From Alphaproteobacteria bacterium (GTDB taxonomy: Bacteria > Pseudomonadota > Alphaproteobacteria > UBA828), in NCBI GenBank assembly GCA_022820945.1, contig JAJEEP010000036.1, forward strand, positions 47,828 to 111,827: a DNA stretch of 64,000 nucleotides. Direction: 5' to 3'. This document shows positions 17,623 through 26,756 of this stretch, one piece after another. The stretch's first letter is position 1; each line of letters begins with the position of its first letter. Under the pieces are notes generated by a model. It had not been told where the DNA came from, searched no databases, and worked only from the letters and a program-made list of their open reading frames with translations. The position numbers and the translations under genes were made by a program.

Positions 17623-18537
17623 TCAGGCCCGCCCGCCTGCGGTGCGCGCCGCGAAGCGCTGATAGACATAGACCGCGATTATGCTGGTCACGAAGAGCAC
17701 GACCGCGATGGTCGCGCCGAACTGCCACTTACCCATCTCGGCGATCTGCTGATAGATGTGGAGCGGCATCACGATCACCTTCCAGCCGCCCATCAGCGCC
17801 GGCACCACGTAGGACGAGATCGAGATCGCGAAGACCAGCAGCGTGCCGGCAAGGATGCCCGGCATGCTGAGCGGGAAGGTGATGCGCCAGAAGGTGGTCC
17901 AGCGGTTGGCACCGAGGCTTCGTGCCGCCTCCTCCAGCGACGGGTGGATGCTTCGGATGATGCCGATCAGCGAGAGCACCATGAAGGGCAGGGTGAACTG
18001 CACCAGCCCCACCACCGCGCCGAAGAAATTGTACATCAGCGGCAGCGGCTCGCGGATGACGCCGATATCGCGCAGGACGCCGTTGATGATTCCGTTGTCG
18101 CCCATCAGCACCATCAGGCCGAAGAGGCGGATCACCATGTCGAGCTGCATCGCGCTCAGCACGAGGATCATATAGAAGGTGTTGCGCCCCGGATGCCTGG
18201 TCTTGGCGACGAAGTAGGCGAGCGGATAGCCAAGAGCCAGCGTGCAGACCGAGACGATCGCCGCGAGCCCGATCGACCGGATCGCCGCCTCGTAGTAGAG
18301 CGAGCGGTTGAAGAAGCGGATGTAGTTCTTGAGCGTGAAGTCCCACTGGATATCGACCACGCCCGCGATCGACTTGTCGAAGGAGATCAGGAAGAGCGAG
18401 GCGGTCGGGATGACGAAGAAGATCAGGAAGAAGACGAAGGCCGGCAGGACCAGCCAGTAGAACTTGGAATCGGCCATGATGCGCCGAAGGTCGGGCAGCT
18501 GCGGCGTGCGTCCCGGCTCGGCGGCAGCGAGTGCCAT
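17623..18537 (-). CDS. ABC transporter permease, PotB type
   Basis: The 304-residue permease has six hydrophobic segments, the first being FYWLVLPAFVFFLIFFVIPTA near residue 27. The EAA loop is PSLEEAARSLGANRWTTFWR. It is the first gene of the minus-strand polyamine-type importer and ends one nt before the ATG of the PotC-type permease. The promoter should lie within 18538-18600, next to a hydantoinase fragment. Confidence 0.89.
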   Translation of the reverse strand: MALAAAEPGRTPQLPDLRRIMADSKFYWLVLPAFVFFLIFFVIPTASLFLISFDKSIAGVVDIQWDFTLKNYIRFFNRSLYYEAAIRSIGLAAIVSVCTLALGYPLAYFVAKTRHPGRNTFYMILVLSAMQLDMVIRLFGLMVLMGDNGIINGVLRDIGVIREPLPLMYNFFGAVVGLVQFTLPFMVLSLIGIIRSIHPSLEEAARSLGANRWTTFWRITFPLSMPGILAGTLLVFAISISSYVVPALMGGWKVIVMPLHIYQQIAEMGKWQFGATIAVVLFVTSIIAVYVYQRFAARTAGGRA

Positions 18538-18579
18538 GTCTCCGTCCGTTCCCTAGATCCTCAAGGCGTCGATGTTGCC

Positions 18580-18675
18580 CTAACGCCCGGCCTGCGCCAA
18601 CCCGGCGCGCGACAACACACGTCGACCCTCCTCGAACACGGCATCCGCCTTCGTTCCGCCAACGTCAACGCCGAT
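18580..18675 (-). pseudogene. Fragment of a hydantoinase/oxoprolinase N-terminus
   Basis: About 31 codons read IGVDVGGTKADAVFEEG and then a short arginine-rich stretch before a TAG at 18580-18582. The first 17 residues match the ATP-binding N-terminus of the HyuA-like proteins encoded at 11781 and 42280 (IGVDVGGTNTDAV and IGVDVGGTFTDLI). No rest of the gene follows. It is most simply the stub of a third, deleted hydantoinase gene. ROK kinases share a similar motif, so the family assignment is moderate. Confidence 0.45.
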
Positions 18676-18749
18676 TGGCCTCGTGCCATGGAGCGCAGGA
18701 AACTGGATGCTCGACTGTAGGCGGAGGGGCAGTCGCGCGTCAGTCGGTG

Positions 18750-18783
18750 AAATGGATAGGTTCGCGACTCGTTCGGATAGGTG
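18750..18783 (-). repeat. Copy B of the 34-bp intergenic repeat
   Basis: This copy is inverted relative to 10605-10638, with 3 mismatches in 34. On the plus strand two identical GGATAGGT octamers start at 18754 and 18775, 21 bp apart. The hydantoinase-like fragment lies about 75 bp further along the minus strand. Both copies lie near hydantoinase or racemase loci. Confidence 0.6.
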
Positions 18784-19100
18784 TTCGTGTCCGACCGAGA
18801 CCCCGGGCGGCGGCGGCGGAGCGAGGGGGCCGCCTTCCTTGTCCAGGGCCGCGCGGAAGCCAAACAAACGACGAACACCGTCACCCATGTAGCCGGCCCA
18901 CGGAGTTACCCATGCTTCCGGTTGCACAGCGCGGAGATTCTGGCTTTATTCTGAACAGGTTATCCCAGCAGATGGATGGCCATCGGTCCAGGCCCTACGT
19001 GCAATCGAGGAAGCGTGTACAAAGCGTCAGTCGTGTGCTGCCGTCAGCGCGGGATTGGGGGCGCGCCGCCGCTCCCATCGCCCCGCGATCCGAGCCCTGA

Positions 19101-19994
19101 ATGAGCGAACCCTCCGACAGCTACACCCGGCACGCGGCTCACTTCGAACGGGTCTACGACCTCGACGATCCGAGCCCATATTTCGCGACGCTGAGGCGGG
19201 CCGATTACCGCATGCCGATGGCGTTGGTGGGCGCGCTGAAAGCGATCCACGGGCCCTTGTGCGCGGCGCGCGGGGCGGAAGAGACCCTGAGGGTGCTGGA
19301 CTTCGCCTGCGGCTACGGCGCCATCGGCGCGGTGTTGCGTCACGACGTCTCCATGGCGGCGCTCTATGACCACTACGCCGCGAGGCAGTGGCAGCCGGCC
19401 GACGCGCGGCGCTACTGGGCCGACGACATCGCCTTCTTCTCCGCCCGTCGCGTCGAGACGGCGGCTTTCGACATCGGCGGCGTCGACATTGCCGGGAACG
19501 CGCTCGCCTACGCCGCGGCGCTCGGCTTCGTCGACCGGGCCTTTCCCGAGAACCTCGTGGACGACGCGCCCAGCGGCGAGCTGGCGCGCTTCCTTCAAGG
19601 CGTGCACCTGGTGGTGGAGAGCGGCGCCCTCGGCGTGCTGTTGCCGGATGCGTTCGCGCGCGTGCTCGATTGTGCCGGCAGCGAGCGGCCGCCCTGGTTT
19701 CTCTACAGCCCGCGTCCCGACGTGAACTGGACCGCGCTGCACGCGCTGTGGGCCGAGTGGGGCTACCGCACCGAGAGCTTCCTTCCCGCGCCGGTCCGTT
19801 ACCGCAAGCCGCTGGAGGCGCAGGAGGGCGCGGACATGCTTCGTCGTGCGCGCGGGTTCGGCAAGCCCGACGAGGCGATCATGCAGGGCGGCTACTTCCT
19901 GGTCGACATGACGCTCGCGCGGCCCGAGGCCGATACCGACAACCCGCCGATCGCCCAGTTGCGGGGCCGTATGGTGGAAGAGAGCTCGGGGTAG
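19101..19994 (+). CDS. SAM-dependent methyltransferase-like protein
   Basis: The 297-residue product has a class I methyltransferase motif I, VLDFACGYGAIGAVL, near residues 66-80. The expected alpha/beta core is less obvious further on. The C-terminal half (WFLYSPRPDVNWTALH) is not recognised. A CDD-type start follows a short N-terminal helix (SYTRHAAHFERVYDL). It converges with the fused ABC exporter gene, ending 3 nt away. The substrate could be a small molecule or a protein; nothing in the context decides. Confidence 0.6.
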   Translation: MSEPSDSYTRHAAHFERVYDLDDPSPYFATLRRADYRMPMALVGALKAIHGPLCAARGAEETLRVLDFACGYGAIGAVLRHDVSMAALYDHYAARQWQPADARRYWADDIAFFSARRVETAAFDIGGVDIAGNALAYAAALGFVDRAFPENLVDDAPSGELARFLQGVHLVVESGALGVLLPDAFARVLDCAGSERPPWFLYSPRPDVNWTALHALWAEWGYRTESFLPAPVRYRKPLEAQEGADMLRRARGFGKPDEAIMQGGYFLVDMTLARPEADTDNPPIAQLRGRMVEESSG

Positions 19995-19997
19995 CGC

Positions 19998-22900
19998 TCA
20001 CCGCCCCCCGCCGGCAGCGGCGAGCTGGCGGGTGACGAGCTGGCTGTAGAGCCCGGCGCGCGCCACCAAGTCCTCGTGCGTGCCGGTCTCGGCGATGCGG
20101 CCGTCGTCGAGCACCACGATGGTGTCGGCATCGCGCACGGTGGAGAGCCGATGAGCGATCACCACCGTGGTGCGCTCGGCCATCAGCTCCGAGAGCGCGC
20201 GGCGCAGCATCGCCTCGTTCACCGCATCCAGGTGCGAGGTCGCCTCGTCCAGGATCAGGATCGGCGCGTTCTTGAGGACGGCGCGGGCGACCGCGACGCG
20301 CTGGCGCTGCCCGCCCGAGAGCTGCGTGCCCCGCTCGCCGACGCGGGTCTCCAGCCCCTCCGGCAGCGCGGCGACGAAGTCCTCCAGCGCCGCGCGGCGC
20401 ACCGCCTCGGCAAGCGCGGCCTCCGAGGCGTCGGGCCGGGCGATCAGGATGTTGGCGCGGAGCGTGTCGTTGAAGAGGTAGGTGTCCTGCGCCACCAGCG
20501 CGATGCGGGCGCGGAGCGCATCGAGCGTCCAGTCCCGCACGTCCTCGCCGTCCAGTCGCACCGTGCCCTCCGCCGGGTCCCAGAAGCGCATGAAGAGGTG
20601 GGCGATGGTGGTCTTGCCTGCGCCGGAGGGGCCCACCAGCGCCAGGGTCTCGCCGGGGCGGACGGTGAGCGTGACGCCCTCGAGTGCGGGCCGCTGCGTG
20701 CCCACGTAGGTGAAGCTGACGCCTGCCATCTCCAGCGCCGGCGCGCCGGGTGAGGGGCTGGCGCCGGGCCCGTCCGCCACCGCGACCCGTGCGCTGTGCA
20801 CGGCATGCAGCCGCCGCGTCGCGCCCAGCGTGTCCGCAAGCTGGCGGCCGATGTGGGCGATCTCGGAGACCGGCAGGAAGGTCGCCATAGCGAGGATCGC
20901 GAGCAGCGGCAGCATCGCCGCTTCCAGCCAGCCGGCGGCGATCCAGGCGGTGCCGGCCATCACCACGGCGAGGCCGCCGAGGCCGGTCGCGGTCTCGATC
21001 AGCGCCATCTGGACCGTGAGGTCGCGGTAGTAGAGCATGCGCACGCGGTGGTGGTCGCGCACGAAGCCGAGGAAGACCGCGCGCCGCGCCGCCTGCTGGC
21101 CGAAGGCGAGCAGCTCCGTCAGCCCCTGGATCGTGTCCACCGCATGGGCGTTGAGCAGGCCCAGCATCTCGCGCGCCCGCCCGCCCAGCCGGTCCAGCCG
21201 CTTGCGCAGCAGGAAGGGGCTGAGCCCCACCAGAAGGATGAACGGCGCGAGCGCCGCTGCCGTCGGCCAGCCGTAGATCAGCAGCGTCGCCATCACCGCC
21301 GCCGGCACCAGGATCGCGACCAGCGCCGGCGCAATCGTGTGGGCGAAGAAGTACTCCACCAGCTCCACGTCCTGCGTCGCCATGCCGACGATGTCGCCGG
21401 TGCGCCGGCGCAGCAGGTAGGCGGGCGCGAGCCGGTCCAGCTTGTCGTAGAGCGCGATCCGCATCTCGGTGAGCAGCCGGAAGGCCATGTCGTGGGCGAC
21501 CCAGGATTCGAGCCAGTGCAGCAGGCCCGCCAGCGGGGCTGTGGCGTAGAGCGCGATCAGCAGCCCGCCCACCGGTGTGCCCAGCTTGAGCCCGGCCACC
21601 ACCAGCGCGCTCAGCACGCCGATGCCGATGAAGGCCACCACGCGGGCGACGCCGAGCCCGAAGGCGAGGTTCACCCGGCTGCGGAAGGGCCGCACCAGGC
21701 CGAGCAGCCGCATCCAGGCGCTCCACCAGCCGAGGCCCTCGGCTCGCAGCACCTCGTCGTCCGGCTCGATGGTTGCGGCGGCGGCGAGGCGGCGGTCCTC
21801 GGTGGTGGGCTCGACCGCGGGCTCGGCGCCCGGCGCTGCGGACCGGGGCGCCTCCAGCCCCTCCCGCACCTGGTCCGCCATCAGGCGGTGGTAGACGCCC
21901 TGCTTGGCCATCAGCTCGGCGTGGCGCCCGCTCTCCACCACGCGGCCATCGTCCAGCACGAGGATGCGGTCGGCGTCGATCACGCTGGAAAGCCGGTGCG
22001 CCATGATGAGCACCGTCCGCCCGCCCATGAGGCGCCCGAGCGCGTCCTGAATCACCGCCTCGTTCTCGGCATCGACCGAGGAAAGCGCCTCGTCCAGCAG
22101 CAGGATCGGCGCATCGCGCAGCAGCGCGCGGGCGATGGCGATGCGCTGTCGCTGCCCGCCCGAGAGGCGGATGCCGCGCTCGCCGATCACCGTGTCGTAG
22201 CCCTGCGGCAGGCGGGCCATGAAACCGTGCGCATTGGCCGCCTCGGCTGCCGCCTCGATCTCGGCATCGCTCGCGTCAGGCTTGCCGAAGCGGATGTTCT
22301 CAGCCGCGGTGCCGTGGAAGAGGTAGGTGTCCTGGTTCACGACGCCGAAGCGCGCGCGCAGGGCCGCGCGATCCAGCGAGCGCAGGTCCTCGCCGCCGAG
22401 CAGGATGCGGCCCTCCTGCGGGTCGTCGAAGCGCATGAGCAGGCGCAGGATCGTGGACTTGCCAGCGCCGCTCGCGCCGACGATGCCGACCCGCTCGCCC
22501 GCGCCGACGGTGAATGAAAGCCCGGCGTGGGCCGCGCGCCGGCCGCCCGGATAGGCGAAGTGCACGTCCTCGAAGGCGAGGGTTGGCGCGAGCGGGGCGG
22601 CGTCCGCGGCGCCGTCGGCGTCCTCGATGGCGGGCCTGGTGTCGAGCAAACGGAACAGGCTCTCCGCCGCCGACTGCCCGTGCATGCCCGTGTGCAGCAG
22701 CGCGCGCAGGTCGCGCATGGGCCGGAAGACCTCGACCCCCATCATCAGCACGATCAGCAGCACCTCGATGCCGATGGTGCCGTCGGCGACACGGGCAGCG
22801 CCGACCCCCAGCGCTGCCGCCGCGCCGACGGCGATGCCGGCGTCGGTGATGCCGCGCGAGGCCGAGTTGCTGGCCAGCACCCACATGGTGCTGCGGAAGA

Positions 22901-23582
22901 GCTCGTGGGCCTTCCCGGCGAGGAAGCGCCCGCGCGCTGTGCTCTGGCCGAAGGCCTTGAGCGTCGCCAGCCCCTGCACGGAATCGAGCAGCTCGGCGCC
23001 GTAGGCCGCATAGGCCGACTGCCGCGCCTTCGCCGCCCTCATGTCCCAATGGTGGAAGGCCACGGGTGCGACCAGGGTGAGCAGGGCGAAGCCGAGGAGG
23101 ACCCCGGCGAGCGGCAGGTCGAGGAAGGCGGCGAAGGCGAAGATGCCGAAGGGCGTGACCGCGGCGACGAAGAGCTGCGGCAGGTACTGGCCGAAATAGG
23201 TCTCCAGCTGCTCGACGCCGTCGATCACGCTGAGCAGCACTTCGCCCGAGCGTTGCCCGCCGAACTGGCTAGGGCCGAGGGCCGCGATCTGGTCGAAGAG
23301 CCGCGCCCGGATCTGGTGCTGCACCAGGGCGGCGGTGTGGTGCGCCGCCATGGTCCGCCAGTACTCCAGCACGCCGCGCGCCAGCATGGCGGCGGCCACG
23401 GCGACGACGGGCAGGATCAGGTCGCCGAAGCTCTCGCCTTGAAAGACCCGCCCCAGCAGCCAGCCGAGCAAAGCCAGCCGCGCGATCCCGACCGCCGCCG
23501 AGAGCAGGCCGAGCACGACCGCGCCCGCGATGCGCAGGCGCAAGCCCTTGGTGAACTGCCACAACCTGGGGTCGAAATACAT
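19998..23582 (-). CDS. Fused type I ABC exporter, CydDC-like
   Basis: This 1194-residue protein contains two complete half-exporters in series. The first has six membrane helices, Walker A GASGAGKST and LSGGQRQRIAIARAL followed by LLLDEALSSVD. After a linker near residue 600 comes a second set of helices, Walker A GPSGAGKTT and LSGGQRQRVAVARAV with LILDEATSHLD. Both nucleotide sites keep the catalytic glutamate. The second half resembles CydC (LAPAYLLRRRTGDIV ... IAPALVA), so export of a thiol such as glutathione or cysteine is one option, but other lipid or drug exporters fit. The usual cydAB partners are not nearby. Confidence 0.8.
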   Translation of the reverse strand: MYFDPRLWQFTKGLRLRIAGAVVLGLLSAAVGIARLALLGWLLGRVFQGESFGDLILPVVAVAAAMLARGVLEYWRTMAAHHTAALVQHQIRARLFDQIAALGPSQFGGQRSGEVLLSVIDGVEQLETYFGQYLPQLFVAAVTPFGIFAFAAFLDLPLAGVLLGFALLTLVAPVAFHHWDMRAAKARQSAYAAYGAELLDSVQGLATLKAFGQSTARGRFLAGKAHELFRSTMWVLASNSASRGITDAGIAVGAAAALGVGAARVADGTIGIEVLLIVLMMGVEVFRPMRDLRALLHTGMHGQSAAESLFRLLDTRPAIEDADGAADAAPLAPTLAFEDVHFAYPGGRRAAHAGLSFTVGAGERVGIVGASGAGKSTILRLLMRFDDPQEGRILLGGEDLRSLDRAALRARFGVVNQDTYLFHGTAAENIRFGKPDASDAEIEAAAEAANAHGFMARLPQGYDTVIGERGIRLSGGQRQRIAIARALLRDAPILLLDEALSSVDAENEAVIQDALGRLMGGRTVLIMAHRLSSVIDADRILVLDDGRVVESGRHAELMAKQGVYHRLMADQVREGLEAPRSAAPGAEPAVEPTTEDRRLAAAATIEPDDEVLRAEGLGWWSAWMRLLGLVRPFRSRVNLAFGLGVARVVAFIGIGVLSALVVAGLKLGTPVGGLLIALYATAPLAGLLHWLESWVAHDMAFRLLTEMRIALYDKLDRLAPAYLLRRRTGDIVGMATQDVELVEYFFAHTIAPALVAILVPAAVMATLLIYGWPTAAALAPFILLVGLSPFLLRKRLDRLGGRAREMLGLLNAHAVDTIQGLTELLAFGQQAARRAVFLGFVRDHHRVRMLYYRDLTVQMALIETATGLGGLAVVMAGTAWIAAGWLEAAMLPLLAILAMATFLPVSEIAHIGRQLADTLGATRRLHAVHSARVAVADGPGASPSPGAPALEMAGVSFTYVGTQRPALEGVTLTVRPGETLALVGPSGAGKTTIAHLFMRFWDPAEGTVRLDGEDVRDWTLDALRARIALVAQDTYLFNDTLRANILIARPDASEAALAEAVRRAALEDFVAALPEGLETRVGERGTQLSGGQRQRVAVARAVLKNAPILILDEATSHLDAVNEAMLRRALSELMAERTTVVIAHRLSTVRDADTIVVLDDGRIAETGTHEDLVARAGLYSQLVTRQLAAAGGGR

Positions 23583-23745
23583 GCGCGCCGTCCGTCGATC
23601 CCGCCCTCATCGACCACAAAGGCCAGCCCATGTCCAATGCGCAAGCCATGCCGAGCCGTTCACCTCACCCTCACGCGGAAGTGGGATGCATGTGATCCGG
23701 GCATTGGCATAAGATGCGCGCGGCCCTGCGCTAGGGAGGAAGGCC

Positions 23746-24594
23746 ATGGTGGCGCGGCTTGTCGACCGGACAGTGAGCATCGGGGACGGCATCGACCTTC
23801 ACTATGTCGAGGCCGGCGAGGGCAGGCCGCTCGTCATCATCCCCTCGTGGTCGCTCACCGGCGCGGCCTACCGGCACCAGCTTCAGGCGCTCTCGGGGAC
23901 GCGGCGCGTGATGGCCTTCGACATGCGCGGCCACGGCGATTCGACCACGCCGGCGGGCGGCTACCGCGTGAGCCGGCTCGCGGCCGACCTGCGTGCGGTG
24001 ATCGAGCGGCTGGAGCTCGACGAGGTCGATCTCATGGGCCACTCCATCGGCTCGTCGATCATCTGGAGCTACATCGACCTCTTCGGCGAGGACCGCCTGG
24101 GGCGCCTCGTCTTCGTGGACCAGGCGCCGTCGGTGACCGCGAAGGCCGACTGGTCGGCGGAAGAGTGCGTGACCTACGGCTGCCTGCTGCCGGACCTCAA
24201 CGCGCTCGCGGAGTTCTACCTTCAGGTGCTGGCGGCGGAGACCCCCGAGGCCACCGTGCCGGTGATCGCCCGGCTCTTCTCGCCGTCGCTGCCGGCGGCG
24301 GAGCTGCTCTGGTTCGCGCGCGAGATCTGCAAGCTGCCGCGCCGGCACGCGGCGGACCTGCTGCACGACCACTGCGGGCTCGACTGGCGCGACGTGATCG
24401 AGCGCGTGCGCAGGCCGACCTTGGTGGTGGGCGCGGAGGCCAGCATCTTCTCGGCGGAATCGCAGGAGTGGATCGCAGCCCAGATCCCCGGCGCAGAGGT
24501 CGAGATCTTCAAGGCCGGCGAGGGCGGCTCTCACTTCATGTGCTACGAGAATCCGACCAAGTTCAACGCGCTGGTGGAGGCGTTTCTTTCCTGA
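23746..24594 (+). CDS. Alpha/beta hydrolase
   Basis: The 282-residue hydrolase has the nucleophile elbow GHSIGSS near residue 101, an oxyanion region PSWSLTG near residue 31, MAFDMRGHGDST near residue 58, and a late catalytic histidine in GGSHFMCY near residue 264. It is therefore a complete Ser-His-acid hydrolase, probably cytoplasmic. It follows an AGGGAGGAAGGCC ribosome site. It stands alone, divergent from the ABC exporter, and its substrate is not predictable. Confidence 0.85.
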   Translation: MVARLVDRTVSIGDGIDLHYVEAGEGRPLVIIPSWSLTGAAYRHQLQALSGTRRVMAFDMRGHGDSTTPAGGYRVSRLAADLRAVIERLELDEVDLMGHSIGSSIIWSYIDLFGEDRLGRLVFVDQAPSVTAKADWSAEECVTYGCLLPDLNALAEFYLQVLAAETPEATVPVIARLFSPSLPAAELLWFAREICKLPRRHAADLLHDHCGLDWRDVIERVRRPTLVVGAEASIFSAESQEWIAAQIPGAEVEIFKAGEGGSHFMCYENPTKFNALVEAFLS

Positions 24595-24623
24595 TCGCGG
24601 CTGGGTAGAGCCTGATAGCCCTA

Positions 24624-24667
24624 GTTTCACACACTATATCACGCTATTATATGTGACGAATTGTGAG
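24624..24667 (+). promoter_or_regulatory. AT-rich promoter/operator region of the Xre-RES pair
   Basis: A short AT-rich block interrupts GC-rich DNA just before the antitoxin ATG. It includes TATTAT at 24645-24650 as a possible -10 and repeated short motifs (two TGTGA separated by 5 nt at the 3' end, and CACAC plus ATCAC upstream). Antitoxins of this class usually repress their own promoter, so an operator here is likely. Exact boundaries are not determined. Confidence 0.35.
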
Positions 24668-24675
24668 GTTGGGTC

Positions 24676-25026
24676 ATGCAGTTCCAGGATTTCGTCGCGG
24701 ATCGGGTATTCTCGCCAGCTCTGATTGCGGACGAACTGCGCACCACCAAGGCCGAGATCGCGGGCACCCTGGGCCTCGGCAAGGACGCGTTCACGCGCGC
24801 GTCGCGGGTCCGGGCACGGAAGACCCAGGTCCGTCTGCGCCAGATGCTTGAAATCCTCAACCGAGTCGAAGCCGCCACCGGATCCCCGATTGCGGCCTAT
24901 GCCTGGTTCCGCGCCGAGCCGCTGCCGGGCTTCGGCGGCGCTACGCCGGACCAGTTGGTGCGCGAGGGCAAGGCCGAGCACGTGCATGCGTATCTCGACC
25001 GGATCGCGGCAGGCGGCTACGCCTGA
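24676..25026 (+). CDS. Xre/MbcA/ParS-type antitoxin of a RES-Xre module
   Basis: The 116-residue protein has an N-terminal Xre-like helix-turn-helix (LRTTKAEIAGTLGLGKDAF) and a C-terminal MbcA/ParS (DUF2384) part ending in a helical EHVHAYLDRIAAGGYA tail. Such antitoxins neutralise the partner RES enzyme and repress the operon. The RES gene begins 16 nt downstream on the same strand, which is the standard order. Confidence 0.85.
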   Translation: MQFQDFVADRVFSPALIADELRTTKAEIAGTLGLGKDAFTRASRVRARKTQVRLRQMLEILNRVEAATGSPIAAYAWFRAEPLPGFGGATPDQLVREGKAEHVHAYLDRIAAGGYA

Positions 25027-25041
25027 TCCCAAGCCGTTCCG

Positions 25042-25554
25042 ATGCGGTTCCGGGGGCTGGTCTACCGGGCGCACAATCCGCAGTGGTCCTGGACGCCGCT
25101 CTCCGGCGACGGCGCGCGCCGCCACGGCGGGCGCTTCAACCGGCGCGGCGTGCCGGCGCTCTACACATCGCTCGATCCGATCACCGCGATACGCGAAGCG
25201 CAACCCTTGGGCCGCCCGATGCAGCCGCTCACCCTTTGCGCCTACGAGGTCGATGCCGAGCCCGTCTTCGATGCGCTGGACGAAGAGCGCCGTCGGGACC
25301 AGGGCTTGAGCGATGCCGATCTGGTCTGTGCCGCCTGGGAAGCAGACATGCTGGCCGGCACCGTTCCCGCATCGCAGGCCCTCGCGGATCGTTTGATCGC
25401 CGCGGGCTATGCCGGAATGCGGGTCCGAAGCTTCGCCGTCGGCGCCGGTGCCGACGATATCAATCTCGTGATGTGGCGATGGGCCGCCAAACCGCCCGCT
25501 CGCGTGACCCTCATCGACGATGAGGACCGTCTCTCCGGCAGGCAAGAGCGTTGA
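25042..25554 (+). CDS. RES-domain toxin (NAD+-degrading) of a RES-Xre module
   Basis: The 170-residue product has the RES domain: the family Arg in VYRAHNPQW near residue 9, then GGRFNRRGVPALYTS near residue 33, with further conserved polar residues in DPITAIREA. Characterised RES toxins deplete NAD+, by phosphorolysis or hydrolysis, causing growth arrest. Length is within the normal range. It directly follows its antitoxin, and the pair appears intact. Confidence 0.87.
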   Translation: MRFRGLVYRAHNPQWSWTPLSGDGARRHGGRFNRRGVPALYTSLDPITAIREAQPLGRPMQPLTLCAYEVDAEPVFDALDEERRRDQGLSDADLVCAAWEADMLAGTVPASQALADRLIAAGYAGMRVRSFAVGAGADDINLVMWRWAAKPPARVTLIDDEDRLSGRQER

Positions 25555-25776
25555 TCGGGCGCCAGCCTCAACGCGCCTTGGGGCGCTTGAACCGACCGGG
25601 CACGTATCGGTCTGACAGCTTTCGGCTTATTGCCCGGCGGCGCGCGAGGTCCAGCCGTGACTTGCCGGGGCGAGCCGGTATATTGCGGCGCGAGCCGCCG
25701 CCCGTCGGCGGCTGGCGGCCGGCGATGACGTCCCGGCCTTCCGGCGGGGCAGGCAGCACCGGCAGGGGAGACTTCG

Positions 25777-26742
25777 ATGCAACTGAGCAGGGACGAGCTG
25801 CTGAGCGCGTACCGCACGATGGCGACGGCCCGGCACTTCGAGGAAAGCGTTTTTCAGAACTTCTCCGACGGCAAGATTCCGGGCTTCGTTCACTTGTCCG
25901 CCGGGCAGGAGGCGACGGCGGCCGGTGTCTACATGGCGCTGGACAAGCGGGACTGGATCGCCACCACCCATCGTGCTCACGGCCAGTGCATCGCCCGCGG
26001 CCTGGACCTGCAGGAGACCATGGACGAGATCTACGGCGCGACCACCGGCGTCTGCGGCGGCAAGGGCGGCTCGATGCACATCGCGGACCTCGACAAGGGG
26101 ATGCTGGGCGCGAACGGGATCATCGGCGCGACCGGCCCGCTGGCGGTCGGCGCCGGCCTCTCCGCAAGGGCCAAGGGCGAGAACGGCGTCGCCGTGGCCT
26201 TCTACGGCGACGGCGGTTCCAACCAGGGCTTGATCTTCGAAGCCTACAACCTGGCGAACATCTGGAAGCTGCCCGTGATCTTCATTTGCGAAGACAACGG
26301 CTACGCCGAGGCGACTCCCTCGTCCTACTCGGTGGCGGGCTCGCAGGTGGCCCGCGCGAACGGCTTCGGCATGCCGGCCGTCGAGGTCGACGGGTTCGAT
26401 TTCTTCGCGGTCTACGACGCGATGAGAGAAGCGGTCGAACGCGCCCGCAATGGCGAGGGGCCGAGCCTCGTCCATATCAAGACCGCCCGCTTCTACGGCC
26501 ACTTCGTCGGCGATGCGCAGACCTACCGGGGCGACGGCGAGATCGACAAGCTCCGCGCCGAAAAGGACTGTCTCAAGGTGTTCCGCGAGAAGGTCGTCGA
26601 GACGGGTCTGCTGACCGGCGAGCAGCTCGACGACATCTTCGAGCAGGAGAGAGAGCGGGTGGCGGATGCCGCTGCGGCTTCTCAGGTCGCGCCGCGTGCC
26701 ACCGAGGCCGATCTCATGACCGACGTTTACGCCTCTTACTGA
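25777..26742 (+). CDS. Thiamine-diphosphate-dependent dehydrogenase E1 alpha (pyruvate/acetoin type)
   Basis: The 321-residue subunit has the E1-alpha signatures: HLSAGQEATAAGVYMAL near residue 35, THRAHGQCIARG near residue 66, the GKGGSMH loop near 92, and the thiamine-diphosphate motif GDGGSNQG followed by FICEDNGYAE near residues 147-180. The length matches AcoA-like proteins. Together with the beta subunit encoded 14 nt downstream it should decarboxylate pyruvate, acetoin or a related 2-oxo compound. The lipoyl E2 and E3 genes are not next to it. Confidence 0.9.
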   Translation: MQLSRDELLSAYRTMATARHFEESVFQNFSDGKIPGFVHLSAGQEATAAGVYMALDKRDWIATTHRAHGQCIARGLDLQETMDEIYGATTGVCGGKGGSMHIADLDKGMLGANGIIGATGPLAVGAGLSARAKGENGVAVAFYGDGGSNQGLIFEAYNLANIWKLPVIFICEDNGYAEATPSSYSVAGSQVARANGFGMPAVEVDGFDFFAVYDAMREAVERARNGEGPSLVHIKTARFYGHFVGDAQTYRGDGEIDKLRAEKDCLKVFREKVVETGLLTGEQLDDIFEQERERVADAAAASQVAPRATEADLMTDVYASY

Positions 26743-26756
26743 GCGGGGGACCGACA

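Larger units (their letters stand above)
18538..19100. other. 563-bp gap with a gene remnant and a repeat
   Basis: The gap separates the divergent PotB-type permease and the methyltransferase gene. It holds a hydantoinase-like N-terminal fragment (18580-18675, minus) and repeat copy B (18750-18783). Nothing else is recognised in 18784-19100. Confidence 0.5.

Noticed and set aside
14541..17870. A plus-strand open frame of 1109 codons
   Set aside because: It is antisense to the importer ATPase, binding-protein and permease genes, which carry clear family motifs.
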